A stretch of 25,013 nt of DNA from Stenotrophobium sp040387055 (lineage in GTDB: Bacteria; Pseudomonadota; Gammaproteobacteria; Nevskiales; Nevskiaceae): assembly GCA_040387055.1 (NCBI GenBank), contig JAZKEM010000276.1:1-25013 (forward strand), read 5' to 3'. This document shows, one piece after another, positions 21,650-25,013 of the stretch. Every line of letters begins with the position of its first letter. Positions within the stretch are counted from its first letter, which is position 1. The position numbers and the translations under genes are program-made. The notes beneath the pieces were generated by a model. That model did not search any database. It saw only the letters and a list, made by a program, of their open reading frames with translations, and was not told the DNA's origin.

Positions 21650-24127
21650 TTAAAAATCCATACTAAAACGCATCGTAAAAGTACGCGGCGCATTGAGCGT
21701 GTAGTTGGTTTTCATCTGCTGCGTGGCGGTGATCTTGCTGGTGCCACCGCCGACTACGACGGTGTTGTTCATGATGTTGCTGGCATTGAACGTCAGCATT
21801 GGTTTGTATTCGCCGATTTGCGTGATCAAGCTGAGGCCAGCGCTGAGGGTGCCGTAGTCGTTGATTGGAATTGAATTGATGATGTCGCTTCTGCCCGTGC
21901 CGACGTAGTTGTAGCTGACGCTGGGGGCAATCATGAACGGGTCGAGCGGAATCAAGTAAGTCAGTCCGCCGAAATACTGCATCTTCGAGGCGCCTGGCAG
22001 CTGCTGGCCTGCGGGCACGGTGCTGCCGTCAGAAGCAGTGAAGGACTCGGTGGTGTGAGCATCCGTCAATGCAAGGCTCAGATTCATTTCCAGTCCCGGC
22101 AGTGGCGTCAGCCACTTCAGACTACTTTCAAGTCCACGGCTGATCGCAGCGCCGACGTTGTCGGTATAGGTCAGTGACAGCGGGCCGCCTGTGGACTGCC
22201 TGATCTGTGGATTTTTGAACAAGAGATAGAACAGCGTCAGATCGGCGTGCAGGCTGTTATCGAACCAAGCTGTGCGCAGGCCGGTTTCAAAATTCCACAG
22301 CGTGTCGGATTTGTATTTCTGCGGCACTTCGGTGAACACGGTGGATGGCACGCTCTGCAAACCACCAAAGCGGAAGCCGCGCGAGATTTGCAGGTATTGC
22401 GAAACGTCTTCAGTGAATTTGTAAGTGGCGCTGACCTTGGGGCTGATGCCGCTTTCACGCATCTTGTTGCCGGTGTAGTTGATCTCTTGGCCTGTATTGC
22501 CGCTGTAGGCGAGCACGCCGGTGCCAAAGAAACCGCCTTGCACGCCAGTGGAGTAAAAACGCGCACCGGCCGAGACTTCGAGTTTTTCCCAGAACTTGTC
22601 ACTCACATCGAAGAACAGTGCGTACTCCTGCGCCTTCGCATCCGAGACGGCGTAGAGCAGGCTGAGTTTGTTGTAGATATCGGTAAGGTCGAGACCGCCA
22701 CCGTTGAGAACATTGGACAGTGCGCTGCCAGGGCCGAGCGTGTCCTGTGCAGCAAGCAGATTGCCGGCTAGCAGAAAGTGAATCGAATATTTGTAGAGAT
22801 AAACGCCGGTGAGCCATTTGAAATCATCACCGTCATTGGATTGCAGGCGTAGTTCCTGGGTAAATGCTTTGGAGTCATCGCCGATGAACAGAAAGGCTGC
22901 TCCTGCGGCGGGATAACCGGGTGGCGGCGTGCCAATGAGGCCGGGTGTGGCGTCGGCACCGACTGCCAGATGCTTCTTCGAATACGACGTCAGAGACACC
23001 AAGCGCATATCGTTGAATTCATATTCCGCGCTGAGTGTGTCGAGACTGAACTTGGTCTCAACCGGTTGCGGCAGAATCAGGTTGCCGTTGCTGCGCGTAT
23101 TCGGGTTGTCAGCGTAGGGATTGGCATCTGGCGTCTCGAAGGTCTGTTGCAGATGAGTCAGCTTAAGTTTCAACGCATCTAGCGGTTGCCACATCAGGGT
23201 GCCGCGATACTGCGCGCCCTTGCCATGATCAACGTTGTACTTTGGAGGATCGCGCGTTAGATCGGTAACGCCCGGATATTTTTGGTTCACATAAGCGAGG
23301 CGCACCGTGAGGCTGTCTTCGTACAAGGGTGCATTGACGGAAATGCCGGTGGTTGCTGCAGCACTACCGTGATCAGGCATGCGGTACTGTGAAAATCCAC
23401 GCACATGCCATTCACCCGGCTGCGGATCATTCAGCACATAGCGCAGCGCACCCGCCAATGCGGCGCCGCCGAACAGCGTGCCTTGTGGTCCCTTCAACAC
23501 TTCAACGCTGGCAAGATCGAAGGCACTCAGATCCGGCTGCATCGCAGAGATATACGGATCGGTGAAGGCAACGTCGCCAATGAAAATACCGGTCGGTGAA
23601 GGTTGACCGGAGAGGCCGCTGGTATCGGTGCTGATGCCGCGGATCGAAATACGTGGGAGATTGGGCGTGACCTGATTCATCGTCACGCCGGGCGTTTCCG
23701 ACAGGTAGTCGTTGAGATTGGTTTTACCGGAGGCTTCCAGCTTGTCACCGCTGAACTGGGTAATCGAGGCGGGAATGTCGCGCAGATTCTGCTCGCGCTT
23801 GGTTGCTGTCACCACGATTTCTTCGATGCCAGCGCGCTGCTTTCTTTCCGGTGCGGGCTCGGCAACAGCGATCGTCGGCAATGGTGTCTCCGTGCTTTCC
23901 GGAGTGACCTCGACTGCAGGCGGCGAAGTGGATGTGCTTGTCGTATTTTCTTGCTGTCCGCTAATGAGCGCATCGATCTCGTCAGCTGAAGAATTTTGGC
24001 TGCTGCCATTCGCCGTATCCGTTTGCGGCGTCTCGCTCTGAGCGATAGCAAAACTGGCGAATGCACTGAGCCCGAGGCCCAGTGCAGCGTGTACGGCGAT
24101 GCCACGCGACTTGCTGCTTGTGAACAC
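21650..24127 (-). CDS. TonB-dependent outer-membrane receptor
   Basis: This 825-residue receptor imports a large or scarce ligand across the outer membrane using TonB energy. A signal peptide (about 1-30, ending FAIAQ) is followed by a 70-residue Ser/Thr/Glu/Pro-rich linker (31-100). The TonB-box-like IEEIVVTATKR is at 101-111, the plug domain at about 115-230 (LNDYLSETPGVTMNQ, GPQGTLFGG), and then a 22-strand-type barrel ending in TMRFSMDF with C-terminal Phe. The GTG at 24127 is preferred to an ATG at 24205 because AAGGAG lies six bases upstream and the signal peptide follows directly. The ligand cannot be read from sequence; no siderophore genes are near, and the upstream neighbour is a dienoyl-CoA reductase-like SDR, hinting at a lipid-like substrate. 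Confidence 0.92.
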   Translation of the reverse strand: MFTSSKSRGIAVHAALGLGLSAFASFAIAQSETPQTDTANGSSQNSSADEIDALISGQQENTTSTSTSPPAVEVTPESTETPLPTIAVAEPAPERKQRAGIEEIVVTATKREQNLRDIPASITQFSGDKLEASGKTNLNDYLSETPGVTMNQVTPNLPRISIRGISTDTSGLSGQPSPTGIFIGDVAFTDPYISAMQPDLSAFDLASVEVLKGPQGTLFGGAALAGALRYVLNDPQPGEWHVRGFSQYRMPDHGSAAATTGISVNAPLYEDSLTVRLAYVNQKYPGVTDLTRDPPKYNVDHGKGAQYRGTLMWQPLDALKLKLTHLQQTFETPDANPYADNPNTRSNGNLILPQPVETKFSLDTLSAEYEFNDMRLVSLTSYSKKHLAVGADATPGLIGTPPPGYPAAGAAFLFIGDDSKAFTQELRLQSNDGDDFKWLTGVYLYKYSIHFLLAGNLLAAQDTLGPGSALSNVLNGGGLDLTDIYNKLSLLYAVSDAKAQEYALFFDVSDKFWEKLEVSAGARFYSTGVQGGFFGTGVLAYSGNTGQEINYTGNKMRESGISPKVSATYKFTEDVSQYLQISRGFRFGGLQSVPSTVFTEVPQKYKSDTLWNFETGLRTAWFDNSLHADLTLFYLLFKNPQIRQSTGGPLSLTYTDNVGAAISRGLESSLKWLTPLPGLEMNLSLALTDAHTTESFTASDGSTVPAGQQLPGASKMQYFGGLTYLIPLDPFMIAPSVSYNYVGTGRSDIINSIPINDYGTLSAGLSLITQIGEYKPMLTFNASNIMNNTVVVGGGTSKITATQQMKTNYTLNAPRTFTMRFSMDF

Positions 24128-24374
24128 GGTTCTCTCCTTGCGATATTCCCGAGAGATGTCGTGTTTGCACACGCCTTGCCTTCTGTGCGGTGACGAACAA
24201 GGCACGTGGCCTTGCGTAAACGCGCTGCTGGCAATCTCCCAAAAATTTATTCTTAGTGCGGCTCTACGGCCGATAAGGGAGAGTACGCCGCTCTTTTGTC
24301 TGTGGATGTCCCTGATTTGACACCCACGACTCCGAGCGTTTTTGCAGATACAGCAGCGGTTTTAAGCCTTGCTC
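24128..24374. promoter_or_regulatory. Leader region of the TonB receptor
   Basis: The 247-bp gap between the SDR and the receptor (both leftward) has no gene and no obvious terminator for the SDR. It contains an A/T-rich tract near 24240-24255 that could hold a receptor promoter, and a hairpin CAAGGC/GCCTTG (24198-24203 with 24209-24214) around ACGTG in what would be the leader. Confidence 0.4.
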
Positions 24375-25013
24375 TTATTTTCCAGCCAGCAATTTCTTGG
24401 TTTCATGACTCGAAACCGCAATGCCCCCTAGTGACCAGCCGCCATCGACTGGCAACACGACGCCAGTGACATAGCTCGCCATTGGGCTCGCCAACCACAA
24501 GCAGGCGTCGGCAATATCCTGCTTGCTGCCATAACGACCCATCGGCACGCTGGCGCGCACGGCTTCCTGCGTTTCTGGTGTCGGTGCTAAACGGGCCATG
24601 CCTTCTGTACCTTCAATCGGGCCGGGCACGACGGAGTTAACGCGGACGCCCAGCGGGCCCCACTCCAGCGCACCCACGCGCGTCAGCATGTCGACGCCCG
24701 CTTTGGCAGCGCAAACGTGCATCTGGAATTCCATCGTCGTGTAAGCCTGCGGCGCTGAAATTTGAATGATGCTGCCGCCGGGTTTTTTCAGGAATGCATG
24801 TGCTGCGCGCAGCACATGAAAGCTGCCGATCAAATCGATGTCGACGACAGATTTAAAACCATTCGGTGAAATGCCCAGCGCAGGTGCTGGAAAGTTTCCG
24901 GCAGCGCCGGAGATCAGTACATCAATCTCGCCAAATTTCGCGTGTGTGTTTTTGAGTGCTGCTTCAACGGAAGCGTAATCGCGACCGTCAGCAGAAAATC
25001 CGATGGCTTCGCC
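24375..25013 (-). CDS. DECR2-like 2,4-dienoyl-CoA reductase SDR, 5' end cut off
   Basis: The visible 212 residues are the C-terminal part of an SDR whose N-terminus lies beyond the right edge. The frame is open to base 25013; a TTG at 24833 sits mid-domain and is not the start. SGAAGNFPAPA (in place of the usual NNAG) and VVDIDLIGSFHV resemble peroxisomal 2,4-dienoyl-CoA reductase (DECR2), as does EWGPLGVRVNSVVPGPIEGT. The YxxxK Tyr is replaced: HVCAAK keeps the His and Lys pattern of DECR2's HAGSAK. DECR2-type enzymes reduce unsaturated acyl-CoA with NADPH in beta-oxidation. The gene precedes the TonB receptor by 247 bp on the same strand. A related SDR with another substrate is possible. 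Confidence 0.83.
   Translation of the reverse strand, partial: GEAIGFSADGRDYASVEAALKNTHAKFGEIDVLISGAAGNFPAPALGISPNGFKSVVDIDLIGSFHVLRAAHAFLKKPGGSIIQISAPQAYTTMEFQMHVCAAKAGVDMLTRVGALEWGPLGVRVNSVVPGPIEGTEGMARLAPTPETQEAVRASVPMGRYGSKQDIADACLWLASPMASYVTGVVLPVDGGWSLGGIAVSSHETKKLLAGK

Noticed and set aside
22247..22771. 174-codon frame antisense to the TonB receptor
   Set aside because: It lies wholly within the receptor coding region and has no family features; a codon-bias shadow.

Overview
The window looks like chromosomal DNA of a Gammaproteobacterium, with moderate GC and dense coding. The lineage call rests on a full-length PlsB acyltransferase, an NtrB/NtrC pair, an FkpA/Mip-type lipoprotein isomerase, small c-type cytochromes and a TonB-dependent receptor beside a lipid-type reductase. 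The genus cannot be fixed from sequence alone. Most genes are conserved housekeeping or envelope functions. No CRISPR array, tRNA, rRNA, integrase, transposase or prophage gene was seen.

Layout. 1-2334: a 5'-truncated pteridine reductase (+), converging on a TANGO2/NRDE-family gene (-), which diverges from an EcsC-family gene (+). 2364-4788: type II NADH dehydrogenase (+), then a GYF-domain membrane protein (+). 4827-9484: a leftward block read as ppx, a DUF4124-type gene, ntrB and ntrC. ppx/DUF4124 and ntrB/ntrC each overlap at stop/start codons, so phosphate-polymer and nitrogen control may share transcription. 9485-10479: an AT-rich divergent region with a near-perfect 33-bp palindrome, then two tandem monoheme cytochrome c genes (+). 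10722-14029: fkpA-like isomerase and plsB (-). 14395-18098: an ATM1-type ABC exporter, an atypical lysophospholipid acyltransferase and an atypical SDR (+). 18201-19745: dps and an unpartnered OppF/DppF-type ATPase (+). 19838-21060: an M48 metalloprotease lipoprotein and a small membrane protein (-). 21294-21503: a cold-shock protein (+). 21650-25013: a TonB-dependent receptor and, running off the right edge, a DECR2-like 2,4-dienoyl-CoA reductase (-).

The most interesting non-coding signal is a 62-bp element present twice, at 10529-10590 and 21546-21607. Each copy starts at the end of the T-run of a Rho-independent terminator. The copies differ at only two positions, and those two positions pair with each other in a predicted hairpin (C-G in one copy, T-A in the other), a compensatory change that suggests the structure is maintained. 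A second, unrelated repeat-like palindrome lies at 19758-19832 between convergent genes. Other structured sites include a hairpin between a distant Shine-Dalgarno and the acyltransferase start codon, an inverted repeat before ndh, an inverted repeat abutting the ribosome binding site of the first cytochrome gene, and two perfect 12-bp palindromes between plsB and the ABC exporter.

Functional themes are phospholipid synthesis (PlsB, the acyltransferase and its SDR partner), respiration (NDH-2, cytochromes), stress and envelope maintenance (Dps, CspA, FkpA-like, M48), nitrogen/polyphosphate control, and uptake with beta-oxidation of an unknown lipid-like compound at the right end.
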